From the NCBI GenBank assembly GCA_963752325.1, contig CAVVXU010000010.1, forward strand, positions 372,001-436,000: a DNA stretch of 64,000 nt. The letters are read 5' to 3'. A model generated the notes under the pieces. The model was not told the origin of the DNA, did no database searches, and was given only the letters and a program-made list of their open reading frames with translations. Source of the stretch: CAVTJL01 sp963752325 (GTDB lineage: Bacteria > Pseudomonadota > Alphaproteobacteria > Geminicoccales > Geminicoccaceae). This document shows positions 8,316 through 17,864 of the stretch, one piece after another. Position numbers and translations under genes: made by a program. Positions within the stretch are counted from its first letter, which is position 1. Every line of letters begins with the position of its first letter.

Positions 8316-9975
8316 ATGAGCCAGAACCACGACGATTCCCGATTCCCAGGCGCCGGGCGCGGCGCATCGGGGGCGGCGCGGTTGACCCGCCGGCAGTCGC
8401 TTGCGGCCGCAGGGGCAATGGGGCTCGGAGCCTCGCTGCCGCTCTCGTGGGTGCAGCGCGCGCTCGCGGCGGACAGCTCGCTGCTCGACAGCTCGCCCGT
8501 GGCGCCCTACGAGTCGCCGATCACGCCCGAGCGCGTCGAGTTCCTGAAGAAGAAGCCCTATCAGGGCATCACCCTCAACATGATGGTGATCCAGGCCACC
8601 GTCGGCGACGCGGTCAAGGCGCATGCCCAGCACTGGCAGGAGCAGACCGGTGCCACCGTCAACGTCGCGGCCGTGCCGATCGAGACGCTGCACCAGCAGA
8701 TCTTCACCGATCTCTCGACCGGGCTCAACAGGTACGACATCTACCAGACGGGCGCCTGGTTCTACGGCGACTACTTCGTCCCCGAGACGCCTTACATCAT
8801 CTCGATCGACGAGATGCTGAAGGACAAGAAATTCCCCTACTGGCAGACCAGCGAGGTCCTTCCGGCGATCGAGGGCCTCTACACCTGGGAAGGCAAGTGG
8901 TACGGCGTGCTGTTCGACGCCGACGCGCAATGCCTCTACTACCGCAGGGACGTTCTGGCCGATCCCGGCAATCAGGAGAAGTTCAAGGCGAAGCACGGCT
9001 ACGACCTGCCGGCACCTCCCAAGACGATGAAGGAGATGCACGACGTCGCCGACTTCTTCACGGGTTGGGACTGGAACGGCGACGGCAAGCCCGACTGGGG
9101 CCTGGCGCTGCACGCCAAGGTCAACGAGCAGGGCTTCTTTCATTTCCTGACGCTGGCCGCCCCTTATGTCGTGTCGAAGGACAACAAGAACTTCTGGTTC
9201 GACCCGGACACGATGAAGCCCTTGATCACCTCGGACGGCCATCAGCAGGCGCTCGAAGACTATGTGAAGTTCATGAAGCAACGGCCCGCGCGAGATGCTG
9301 AGCTGGACGCTCGGGCAGGGCTGGAACCTCTTCCTTGCCGGCAACTCGGTGATGGAGCCCACCTGGGGCGACCTGCCGACCCTGGCGCAGGACCCGAAGA
9401 GCTCCAAGGTGCAGGGGCTCGTCGGTGCCGCACCGATCCCCGGCACCACCCGGGCCTACGACCCGATCAAGAAGACGTGGCAGGACTACGAGCTCAACCA
9501 GGTCGGCAACACCAACGGCGGCAGCTGGCACGGCGTCATCTCAGCCGGCTCCAAGAACCAGGAGGCCGCTTACGACTTCCTGGCCTTCATGGCGAACCGC
9601 AAGAACGAGTTCTTCGATGTCACGCATGGCTGGACCGGCGTCCAGCCCGGTGTGAAGTACGCGTTCCTGCCACCCCACGGCTCGGCCACCATCGAGCAAT
9701 ATGAGGCGCAGGGCTGGAACGCCGACGACGTCAAGGCCTACACCAACGCCTATTTCGAGAACCTCGACAACCCGCTGCAGCAGACCTATCTGCGCATCCC
9801 CGGCGCCGCCGAATACTGGCACGAGCTCGACGTGCGGGTGTCTGCCGTGCTCGGCGGACAGCAGAAGCCGGGCGACGCGCTCAAGGAGATCGCGGACGCC
9901 TGGGAGAAGATCACCGACCGCTACGGTCGCGATCTGCAAAAGAAGCTCTATCGCGCCTCGCTCGGGCTGAGCTGA
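8316..9975 (+). CDS. Sugar ABC transporter substrate-binding protein, one frameshift
   Basis: Family 1 extracellular solute-binding protein, about 550 residues across two frames. ATG 8316 has AGAGGAGG 7 nt upstream. A twin-arginine signal (LTRRQSLAAAGAMGLG, cleavage after RALAA) suggests export by Tat. The frame changes near 9290: the first part ends at YVKFMKQRP and the second resumes at EMLSWTLGQGWNLFLAG. Removing one base in the cgcgcg tract restores the frame. The long binding-protein body and the following MalF/MalG-type permeases indicate a carbohydrate or polyol ligand, but no specificity residue is recognised. Confidence 0.85.
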
Positions 9976-9980
9976 GCCCA

Positions 9981-10022
9981 GGCCGGCCCGCGGGCGTCAG
10001 CGGAAGCGCCCGCGGGCCGGCC
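9981..10022 (+). promoter_or_regulatory. Perfect 16-bp intercistronic hairpin
   Basis: Inverted repeat GGCCGGCCCGCGGGCG / CGCCCGCGGGCCGGCC with a 10-nt loop (TCAGCGGAAG), starting 6 bp after the binding-protein stop. There is no T tract, so it is more likely an mRNA-stabilising or partial attenuating structure that raises binding-protein over permease expression, a common arrangement in ABC importer operons. Confidence 0.8.
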
Positions 10023-10099
10023 GAGCCCGTCTCCGCCGGGCGAGCGCTCCTGCTCGGCCTGCCGGTGACACCGTGCCGCCAGCGCGACGAGGAGAGCGC

Positions 10100-10963
10100 A
10101 TGCCGCGTCAGGTCGGGATCTTCAAATATCTTCTTCTTCTGCCCGCCGTCCTCTGGGTCCTGGGCTTCACCCTCTATCCGCTGATCTCGGCGATCCGCTA
10201 CAGCTTCGCGCAATATGTCATGGGGCGCGGCATCACGGCCTGGGTCGGCTTCGCCAACTATCAGGCGGTGCTGGTCTCGTACGACTTCTGGTATGCGGTG
10301 TTCATCACCGTCGTCTACACCTTCGTCGCCGGTGGCTTCGAGCTGCTGCTGGGCGTGGCGCTGGCCTGGGTCGTGCACCTCGCCATGCCCGGGCACAAGG
10401 TCTTCCGTGCCATCATCACGGCTCCCCTGTTCACGATGGGGGTCGCGATCGGCTATCTGGGCGTCACGCTCTACTCCTCCGACGGCGGCCTGATCGCGAT
10501 GGCGCTCAAGTCGATCGGCATCGACATCCCCTGGCTGTCGACGGCCTCGGGCGGCCTCTCCGCGGCGATCATCCTCGACATCTGGCGCTGGACGCCGTTC
10601 ATCTTCCTCATCGTCCTGGCCGGCCTTGCGGGCGTCCCGAACGAGCTCTACGAGGCGGCCCTGCTCGACACGCGCAGCCACTGGACGATCTTCTGGCACA
10701 TCACGCTGCCCATCATCCGGCCGGTCGCCAGCATCGCCGTGCTGCTGCGGCTGGTCGAGGGGCTCAAGACCTTCGGCCTGCCCTACGCGCTGACGAGCGG
10801 CGGCCCGGGGACGAGCACGCAGCTCTTCAGCACCATGGACTATCTGACGACGATCCAGTTCTTCGACTTCGGCCACGGCTCGGCCATGGGCATCATCTAT
10901 CTGATCCTCGTCTCCATTCTGATCGTCTTCCTGTTCCGGCAGATGCGGCGGCAGCTCGACTGA
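10100..10963 (+). CDS. Sugar ABC transporter permease (MalF/UgpA type)
   Basis: 287-residue inner-membrane permease. ATG 10100 has GAGGAG about 7 nt upstream; the frame extends back to 10073 without such a site. Six hydrophobic segments are visible, the first at YLLLLPAVLWVLGFTLYPL. The cytoplasmic EAA loop that docks the ATPase reads EAALLDTRSHWTIFWHITLP. It follows the binding protein and the hairpin, and precedes the second permease. Confidence 0.92.
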   Translation: MPRQVGIFKYLLLLPAVLWVLGFTLYPLISAIRYSFAQYVMGRGITAWVGFANYQAVLVSYDFWYAVFITVVYTFVAGGFELLLGVALAWVVHLAMPGHKVFRAIITAPLFTMGVAIGYLGVTLYSSDGGLIAMALKSIGIDIPWLSTASGGLSAAIILDIWRWTPFIFLIVLAGLAGVPNELYEAALLDTRSHWTIFWHITLPIIRPVASIAVLLRLVEGLKTFGLPYALTSGGPGTSTQLFSTMDYLTTIQFFDFGHGSAMGIIYLILVSILIVFLFRQMRRQLD

Positions 10964-11000
10964 CCATTCGGCGATCCGCGCAAGCAAGGGTAACGGCCTC

Positions 11001-11855
11001 ATGGACATGCCGCTGTGGAAGACCTGCGGTCCCGTTCGCCGGGTCCTCTTCTACATCGTTCTCGCCATCGTCACCGTCTGGGTGATCACGCCCTTTCTCT
11101 GGGCGATCGGCAACTCGCTGAAGAGCCCGCTCGAGACCTTCAGCTCGAGCGCCATCATCCCGTTCGTCGACTACAAGCCCACGCTCGCCTCGTGGGCGGC
11201 CGTGCTGGGCAGCCAGAACGCCCGGCTGGCGCTGCTCAACAGCGCGCTCGTGAGCGTCGGCGCCACGCTCATGGTGCTCGTCATCGCCACGCCCGCGGCC
11301 TACTCGCTCGCCCGCTTCAGCTTCCCCATGCCGAGCAAGGACATAGCGCTCTGGTTCCTCTCGCAGCGGGTCATGCCGCCGGCGGTCGTGCTGGTGCCGT
11401 TCTTCGTCGTCATGGTCAATCTCCGGCTGATCGACACGCGCTTCGGCCTGATCCTCGTCTACACGACCTTCAATCTGCCCTTCGGCATCCTGATCATGCG
11501 CGACATCTTCCGCGACATCAGCCCCGAGATCGAGGATGCAGCACGGATCGACCGGGCCAGCGAGTGGCAGGTTTTCTGGCGCATCGCCCTGCCGATCTCG
11601 ATCGGCGGGCTCGTCACCAGCGCCATCATCGTCTTCGCCTTCAGCTGGAACGAGGCGCTGTTCGCTGCCACCCTCACCTCGCGCGAGGCGGCGACGCTGC
11701 CGGTCTACATCCTGAGCTCGCGCAGCACGCGCGGCGTCGACTTCAACACGGCCGGCGTCAACACGCTCCTGGCGATCGTCCCGCCCGTGCTGCTCTCGCT
11801 GCTCGCCCAGCGCTACCTCGCCCGCGGCCTCTCCTTCGGCGCGGTCAAGGGCTGA
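11001..11855 (+). CDS. Sugar ABC transporter permease (MalG/UgpE type)
   Basis: 284-residue partner permease. First helix at VLFYIVLAIVTVWVITPFLW; EAA loop EDAARIDRASEWQVFWRIALP near residues 175-195. It lies 38 bp after the first permease. The ATP-binding subunit that normally completes such an operon does not follow: flagellar genes begin within 200 bp. The transporter must use an ATPase encoded elsewhere or the operon has lost it. Confidence 0.92.
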   Translation: MDMPLWKTCGPVRRVLFYIVLAIVTVWVITPFLWAIGNSLKSPLETFSSSAIIPFVDYKPTLASWAAVLGSQNARLALLNSALVSVGATLMVLVIATPAAYSLARFSFPMPSKDIALWFLSQRVMPPAVVLVPFFVVMVNLRLIDTRFGLILVYTTFNLPFGILIMRDIFRDISPEIEDAARIDRASEWQVFWRIALPISIGGLVTSAIIVFAFSWNEALFAATLTSREAATLPVYILSSRSTRGVDFNTAGVNTLLAIVPPVLLSLLAQRYLARGLSFGAVKG

Positions 11856-11905
11856 GCCTCACCTGGCCCGCCACGGGACGAGGCGGCCCGGCGCTTTCTG
11901 CCGCA

Positions 11906-11926
11906 GCCCGGCATATTCTGCCGGGC
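11906..11926 (+). terminator. Hairpin after the sugar ABC operon
   Basis: Perfect 8-bp stem GCCCGGCA / TGCCGGGC with 5-nt loop TATTC, 50 bp after the last permease. It lacks a T tract, so termination is only probable; it separates the importer from the sigma-54 driven flagellar genes. Confidence 0.5.
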
Positions 11927-11989
11927 GGGACACGGTGCCGCCGCCGATCCGGGCGCTCGTTCGCACGTCCCGCCAGGGAATCCGGGCAC

Positions 11990-12005
11990 TGGCACGCGGC
12001 TTGCA
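11990..12005 (+). promoter_or_regulatory. Sigma-54 promoter upstream of fliK
   Basis: TGGCACG-CGGC-TTGCA matches the -24/-12 consensus of RpoN promoters exactly. Transcription would begin about 12 nt after the GC of the -12 element, near 12016. It heads the fliK-flgD-flgE genes, and the same cluster encodes FlbD, a sigma-54 activator. Late flagellar genes of Caulobacter are driven in the same way. Confidence 0.85.
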
Positions 12006-12011
12006 GCCGAC

Positions 12012-13526
12012 ATGCTCGCCATGGCCGAGATCGCACCCGCCACCCGTTTCGGACAACCGTCCGTGTCGCTCGCGCGGCCGGAGGCCGGCGGTGCCGGCGC
12101 GTCGGGCTTCGCGGATCTTCTCCAGGCGCTGCTGGGCTCCACCGCGATGCCAGCACCTGCGCAGCCGAGCCCGACCGACGACGCCCGCGGCGACGAGCGC
12201 GCACACCGCCTTGCCGACGCCGGGCCGGCAGACAGCCGGCCGTGAGCCGGACGAGACAAAAGATCCGTACCGCGCCTCAGGGCACCGACCCGGACCCCAT
12301 CACCCTCGCCATGCCGGCTGGCCTCACCCAGGCAGGCGCCGGTCCGGTCGAGGTCGTGGCAGGACAATCCGACGGCCCCGACGGCCGGAGGAGCGAGCGC
12401 CGGCCCGATCCGCCAGCGGCAGCCCATCGAGCCCGGCCCCGACCCGGCAGCGAGCGCAGCACGCACCGATATGGCCCCGTCGGACGACGGCTCGACCTCG
12501 GCGATCGCGGCCCGGAAACCGTCCGCGGGCACGAGCGACGACGCGCCGGTAGCAGCGGCGATCGAGGCGGATCCCGGCAGCTGCGAGGAGGCCGAAGCCG
12601 CTGCCGCCCCTCGGCCGGGCATTGGCTCGCCGCGACCGGCACCGACGCCATCCCCGACCGCCATCCCGCAGAGCCCACCATCCGCCGAGGGCGACGCGTG
12701 GCAAGCGCTCGGACCCGGCGACCCGCCCATCCGGGCGGCCAGGCCGGCAGACAGCCGGCTCGGGCCAGCGCCCACGGCGGCCGGGCCGTCGGCCGGCAGC
12801 GGACAATCGACGGGCACGACTGTCCCGGCCGGCAGCGCCGGCAAGGACGGATCGGCGGGCGGCCAATCCGCTGATGACGGCCCCTCTGCGGGCGGGCGTC
12901 ACGTCGAAGGCGCGGAGAAGGACGAGGCCCAGGCGTCGTCCGCGCCCATCGCCCGGCGTGGCGAGCCCTCTGCCCCGGCCGATCCCTTCGATGAGGCCGC
13001 CAAGCCACCCGGCGCCCAGACCGCCTCGCCTTCTGCCGGCGCGTCCGCCGCCAGCCACACCCCGCCGGCATCGGCCAGCGCGGCGGCGGACGTCCGTACG
13101 GCCGTGGCGACATCCCCGGCACCCGTCGCGACGCAGATCGCGGTCGCGGTGGCGGGCGCCGCGCAGCAGCGCACGACGCGCCTCACCGTGGCGCTTTCCC
13201 CGCAAGAGCTGGGCGGGGTCGAGATCACGCTCGAGTTCGGGCGCGACCGGCAGCTCAAGGCGGCCATCCGCGTCGACAAGGCCGACACGCTCCAGCTCAT
13301 CCGCCATGACGCCGCCAGCGTCGTCCACAGCCTCGAGAGCGCCGGCTTCGATCTCGGCAGCGCCGGCCTGCAGCTCGAGCTGCGGGATCAGGGCGGCGGG
13401 CGTCGCCAACCGGAGATCCCGGGCACCGACATCGCCGCCGCCGCGGGCCCTGCGAGCGGCGTCGGCACGAGCCTGCCGGCCGGCCCGGCGCCCGGCCTGC
13501 CGGGCACCCTCGACATGACCGTCTAG
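12012..13526 (+). pseudogene. fliK: Flagellar hook-length control protein FliK, frame broken at two or more places
   Basis: Secreted ruler protein that sets hook length. The N-terminal part (FADLLQALLGS) runs to a stop at 12243. A middle part in another frame reads ITLAMPAGLTQAGAGPVEVV. The long Ala/Pro/Gly-rich linker and C-terminal domain are in the first frame again from about 12440 to 13526. The C terminus has the Flg_hook fold: RLTVALSPQELGGVEITLEF followed by LKAAIRVDKADTLQLIRHDA. Composition and domain order are normal for FliK. The start is uncertain: the sigma-54 promoter just upstream predicts a transcript start near 12016, so ATG 12021 or GTG 12063 may be used instead. Confidence 0.75.
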
Positions 13527-13551
13527 CGCCCCCTGAAGGAGCACGCCGCCC

Positions 13552-14223
13552 TTGACCACTACCTCAGCCACCAGCGCCGGCACGACGACCAGCGCCGCCA
13601 CGGGCAAGGCCGGGACCAGCTTCGCCCAGGATTTCGACAGCTTCCTCAAGCTGCTGACGGCGCAGCTGCAGAACCAGGATCCGCTGGCGCCGATGGACGC
13701 CGACAAGTTCACCTCCCAGCTCGTCCAGTTCTCGGGCGTCGAGCAGGCGATCAACACCAACACCAAGCTCGACACGCTGATCGGCATGTCGAGCGCCGGC
13801 ATGGCCGGGCGCCGGGCTCCAGTATGTGGGCGCCGTGGTCGAGGTGGACGGCAGCGAGGTGACGCTGGACGACAGCGGCGCCGACGTCCGCTACAGCCTC
13901 GCGGCACCGGCCGCCACGGTCCAGGTCAGCCTCTACGACCAGAGCGGCAAGCTCGTGAAGCAGATGACCGGGACAGGCGGCGCCGGCGACAATCAGGTGC
14001 ATTGGGACGGGCTAGATCTCGCCCGCCGTGCGTGCCTCGGCCGGCACCTACCGGGCCAGCGTCACGGCCAAGGACTCCGCCGGCCAGCCCGTCGCCGCCT
14101 CCCTCGCGCAGCGCGGCACGGTCGACGCGGCCGAGGTGCGCAACGGCACGCTTCTTCTTTCGATCGGCGGGACCGAGGTCCCGGCCGACAGCGTCCGCGT
14201 GGTGGGCCGGGCCTCGAGCTGAG
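13552..14223 (+). pseudogene. flgD: Flagellar hook capping protein FlgD, two frameshifts
   Basis: Scaffold needed for polymerising the hook. Three consecutive frames give one continuous FlgD: N-terminal SFAQDFDSFLKLLTAQLQNQDP followed by MDADKFTSQLVQFSGVEQ (characteristic motif), a middle Ig-like part (YSLAAPAATVQVSLYDQSGK) and a C-terminal part (SAGTYRASVTAKDSAGQPV). Breaks lie near 13810 and 14010, each fitting one extra base. The start is probably TTG 13552, with AAGGAG 10 nt upstream. It follows fliK by 25 bp and precedes flgE. Confidence 0.82.
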
Positions 14224-14269
14224 CCGACCGCCCGCAGCCCTCCTCCACGCTCCACCAGGAGACCCACCC

Positions 14270-15616
14270 ATGAGCCTCTTCGGTTCCCTCTTCTCCGGCG
14301 TCTCGGGCCTCGCCGCCCAGAGCCGCTCGATGAGCGCCATCTCGGACAATGTCGCCAACGTCAACACGACCGCCTACAAGGGCGAGATCGCGCAGTTCGC
14401 GAGCCTCGTCACCGGGATGCCGGGTGCCGCGATCGAGGGCACCGGCGGTGTGCAGGCCTTCACCGGCCGGAACGATCGCGAGCCAGGGCCTGATCCAGAG
14501 CAGCGCCTCGCCGACCGACGCCGCCATCGCCGGCGCCGGCTTCTTCGTCGTCAACGCCTCGGCCGACGCCTCGGGCGAGCAGCTCTATACGCGGGCGGGA
14601 TCCTTCTCGCCGGACGCGCTGGGCAACCTCCGCACCACGTCCGGTCACTATCTCCAGGGCTGGCTCCTGGACGCGAGCGGGAATCCGGTCGACCCGAACA
14701 GCATCGAGACGGTCAACGTCCGGAACGTCAACGGCATCGCCGTGGCGACGACCGAGGTGCGGGTCGGCGCCAATCTCGATGCCGACCAGGCGCCGCCGGT
14801 CGCGGCCTACGCCGCGGGCGACCTCGCGACCTACGCCCAGTCCGGCGGCGCCTCGGGCACGCAGCCCCAGTTCAGCCGCCAGATCCAGGTCTTCGACAGC
14901 CTCGGGCAGGTCGCACGACCTCACGCTCGCCTTCGTGCGCGATCCCGCGGCCAACACGCTGGAACGCCGAGCTCTACGGCGATCCGGGCGAGCTCGGGCA
15001 GCCGCCCTACGGCACCAACGGCCTGATCGCCTCCGGCACGATCGCCTTCAATGGCGACGGCAGCCTCGCCAGCGCCTCGCTGACCCCGGTCGTGGCGGGC
15101 ACGGGCGCCGGCGAGATCGGCGTGCAATGGGCCGCCTCGGGCGGTGCCGCGGCGAGCAGCATCGCCCTCGATCTCGGCACGCCGGGCGGCACCGACGGGC
15201 TCTCGCAGTTCGCGAGCGCCAGCGACGTCGCCTATGTGACGCAGAACGGTGCCGAGGTGGGCCAGCTCGGCGGCGTCAGCATCGACGATCAGGGCTACGT
15301 CGTGGGCTCGTTCACGAACGGCGCCCAGCGCCGCCTCTACCGTCTGCCGATCGCCGTCTTCGCCAATCCGGGCGGGCTCGACGCGCGTTCCGGCAATGTC
15401 TTCGGCCAGACGGAGATGTCGGGCGCCTTCAACCTCAAGGTCCCGGGCAGCGGGGGTGCCGGCACCGTCACGCCCTCGGCCCTCGAGGCGGCCAATGTCG
15501 ACCTCGCCGACGAGTTCACGAAGATGATCGTGACGCAGCGCGCCTACTCGGCCAACGCCAAGGTCATCACGACGGCGGACGACATGCTGAACGAGCTCAT
15601 CCAGATCCGCCGCTGA
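14270..15616 (+). pseudogene. flgE: Flagellar hook protein FlgE, three frameshifts
   Basis: Structural subunit of the hook. ATG 14270 has AGGAG 8 nt upstream. The N terminus has the rod/hook signature (SGLAAQSRSMSAISDNVANV). The body continues as ASQGLIQSSASPTDAAIAG, then GFFVV, then the D1/D2 domains. The C terminus ends in the conserved QRAYSANAKVITTADDMLNE helix. Breaks near 14470, 14905 and 14955 are each explained by one inserted base (for example cggAacg and acgCtgg). Total about 448 residues, normal for this family. Confidence 0.88.
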
Positions 15617-15671
15617 CGCGGCCGCCGATCCATCATGGCTAACGCCCGTTCACAATAAAACTTAGAAATCC

Positions 15672-15686
15672 TTAAACGGGCATGAA
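15672..15686 (+). promoter_or_regulatory. Candidate CtrA site upstream of sciP
   Basis: TTAA-N7-TGAA, one mismatch from the CtrA consensus TTAA-N7-TTAA, in an unusually AT-rich stretch between flgE and sciP. In Caulobacter sciP is CtrA-activated. A single-mismatch site alone is weak evidence; the context supports it. Confidence 0.4.
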
Positions 15687-15750
15687 ATAAAAGAGGTGAA
15701 ATGAGGCAGGACAGCCAATCGAGCACCGTCGCCGGTCGCAGGAGATGCCC

Positions 15751-16098
15751 ATGTCGGAACCCTTGGATGCTCGGCCGACGCCGATCGTCGGACCGAGCGG
15801 CACGCCACTGACGCTGGAGGATCTGCCCTCGCCCCAGACGCGCCGATGGGTGGCGCGGCGCAAGGCGGAGGTCGTGACCGCCGTGCGCGCGGGGCTCCTG
15901 CCGATCGAGGAGGCCTGCCGGCGCTACGGCATCTCGGTCGAGGAGTTCGCCTCCTGGGAGCGCCTGATCGACCGCCATGGGCTGAGCGGGCTGCGAGTGA
16001 CCCGGCTGCAGGAGTTCCGCGCCCAGGAGCCCACGGCCGCACGAGCCCGAGCCGCAGAGCGAGCCCCGTTAACCGCCTGTTCAGCATGCGCCCGCTAG
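15751..16098 (+). CDS. sciP: CtrA inhibitor SciP (DUF1153)
   Basis: 115-residue DNA-binding protein that blocks transcription activated by the cell-cycle regulator CtrA. The core matches Caulobacter SciP closely: GTPLTLEDLPSPQTRRWVAR, then KAEVVTAVRAGLLPIEEACR and RYGISVEEFASWERLIDRHG, a helix-turn-helix unit. ATG 15751 is chosen over 15745 because AGGAG lies 7 nt before it. The C-terminal tail is Ala/Arg-rich and variable. It is intact despite lying between heavily frameshifted neighbours, and sits just upstream of fliF. Confidence 0.9.
   Translation: MSEPLDARPTPIVGPSGTPLTLEDLPSPQTRRWVARRKAEVVTAVRAGLLPIEEACRRYGISVEEFASWERLIDRHGLSGLRVTRLQEFRAQEPTAARARAAERAPLTACSACAR
16069..16083 (+). promoter_or_regulatory. 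Candidate CtrA site upstream of fliF
   Basis: TTAA-CCGCCTG-TTCA, one mismatch from TTAA-N7-TTAA, at the very end of sciP and about 65 bp before the fliF start. Caulobacter fliF is a CtrA-controlled class II promoter, so position and gene context fit. Prediction only. Confidence 0.45.
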
Positions 16099-16147
16099 CC
16101 TTCGCCGCGTCGTGATCGCGACGTCGTGGCGAGAGGTGTGGAGGGCG

Positions 16148-17864
16148 ATGGCGAGCGAGCTGCAGACCGTCGAGGCAGCCGGGCTGGCCGGGGCCTCGAC
16201 GCCGGCCGTCCGGCGGCGCGGGCGCTTCTGGCGCTCAGGGCGCTCGGGCCGGGCCGCATCGTGGCGCTGGGCGTGGTGGCGCTGGTCCTGCTGGCGTTCT
16301 TCGCGCTTCGTCATCACGCGGACGATCGAGCCCCCTATACGCTCCTCTATGGCGAGCTGACGCCGGCCGACGCCCACGAGATCGTCGGGCGGCTCGAGGC
16401 CCTGGGCGTTCCCTACCGGCTGGGCGGCGACGGAACCGCCCTCATGGTGCCGGAGAGCCGGGCGCTCCAGCTCAGGATGGACCTCGCCGCCGACGGCCTG
16501 CCGAGCGGAGGCTCGGTCGGCTACGAGCTGCTCGACCGTCCGAGCGGGCTCGGCGCGAGCGAGGCGCTGACCGATGTCAGCCTGAAACGGGCGCTCGAGG
16601 GCGAGCTGGCACGGACCATCGGGTCGCTCCGCTCGATCCGCGGACGCGCGCGTCCTGCTCGTGATGCCGCAGACGGCGCCTGTTCGAGCGCTCGACCCGG
16701 ACCAGCCCAGCGCCTCGGTCGTCCTGACCCTGGGCCTCGGCAGCCGCCTGGAGCCGCGGCAGGTCGAGGCGATCCGCATCTGGTCGCGGCCGCGGTCCCC
16801 GGGCTCGAGCCCGAACGGTGTAACCGTCGTCGACGACCAGGGCGAGCTTCTCGCCCGCGCTCCGACGGCTCTGCCGACGATCCGGCGAGCGACGAGATCG
16901 ATGCGCGCCGCGCCGCCTTCGAGAGACGGGCTGCGCGAGAAGATCGTCCGGCTCCTGGAGCGCACGCTGGGCCCCGGCGAGGCCGAGGCGGTCGTCACCG
17001 CCGACCTCGATTTCGACGCCGTCTCGACCAGTGCCGAGACCTTCGATCCCGAGGGCCGGGCGGCGCGCAGCACCCAGACGATCGAGGAGACGAGCGACCG
17101 CCGCGACAGCGGCCCGGACAGCCGGCGTCTCGGTCGCGAACAACCTGCCGACCGGCAACGCCGGTGCCGACGCGCCAGCCGGCCGGGCTCCGGCGAGAAG
17201 TCCAGCGCGGACCGAGGAGACGACCAACTTCGAGGTGTCGAAGACGGTGCGCAGCCAGTCGCGCCGGGGCCCGTCGCTCCGCCGCCTGTCGGTCGCGGTC
17301 CAGGTCGACGGGAGTCTACCAGACGGCGCCGGACGGAAGCCGGACCTATGCCGACCGCAGCCCGGCGGAGCTGGCCCAGCTGAAGGCGCTGGTGCGCACC
17401 GCCGCCGGAATCGAGGACAGCCGCGGCGACGTGGTGGAGCTGGTCTCGCGCCCCTTCGTCCAGCATCGAGCCCGCGGCCGACGCCGCGGCCCCGCTGCTC
17501 GACCTCACCCGGGAGGACTATCGGCGGATCGGCGAGATGGCGGTGCTGACGGTCTGACCCTGGTCGTGCTCTTCTTCGGCGTCCGCCCGACGCTGCGCCG
17601 CATCTTCGCCGAGGCGCCCGGCGCGCCCGAGCGCGCGGCGGCGCTCGATGCCGCCGGCACATCGCCCGTGCTCGCCGCACCACAGGAGCGAGCCGCCCTC
17701 ACGCAACAGGCAGCGCCGCCGGTCGGCGGCATCGGGACCGCCGGACGCGGGGCATGGCGCCGCCAGCGCGCCGACCCGCGGTCGCCGCCCTGGTCGAGGC
17801 GCGACCCGACGACGCGGCGCGCATCCTGCGCGGCTGGCTCAACGAGCCGGGACGCGCCGGATGA
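16148..17864 (+). pseudogene. fliF: Flagellar MS-ring protein FliF, about eleven frameshifts
   Basis: Membrane base of the flagellum. Reading across frames gives a recognisable FliF: first helix ALGPGRIVALGVVALVLLAF, ring-building domain YTLLYGELTPADAHEIV, then VLLVMPQTAPVRALDPDQP and VEAIRIWS, the second ring domain with RLLERTLGPGEAEAVVTADL, the second helix LTLVVLFFGVRPTLRRIF and a FliG-binding tail PDDAARILRGWLNEPGRAG ending at 17864. Breaks are near 16230, 16640, 16775, 16805, 16860, 16925, 17115, 17315, 17460, 17550 and 17740. Start ATG 16148 is tentative. The stop overlaps the fliG ATG (ATGA). Confidence 0.83.

Noticed and set aside
14779..15642. Long arginine-rich frames inside flgE and other flagellar genes
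   Set aside because: They are GC-rich shadow frames; the conserved hook-protein sequence is in the other frames.
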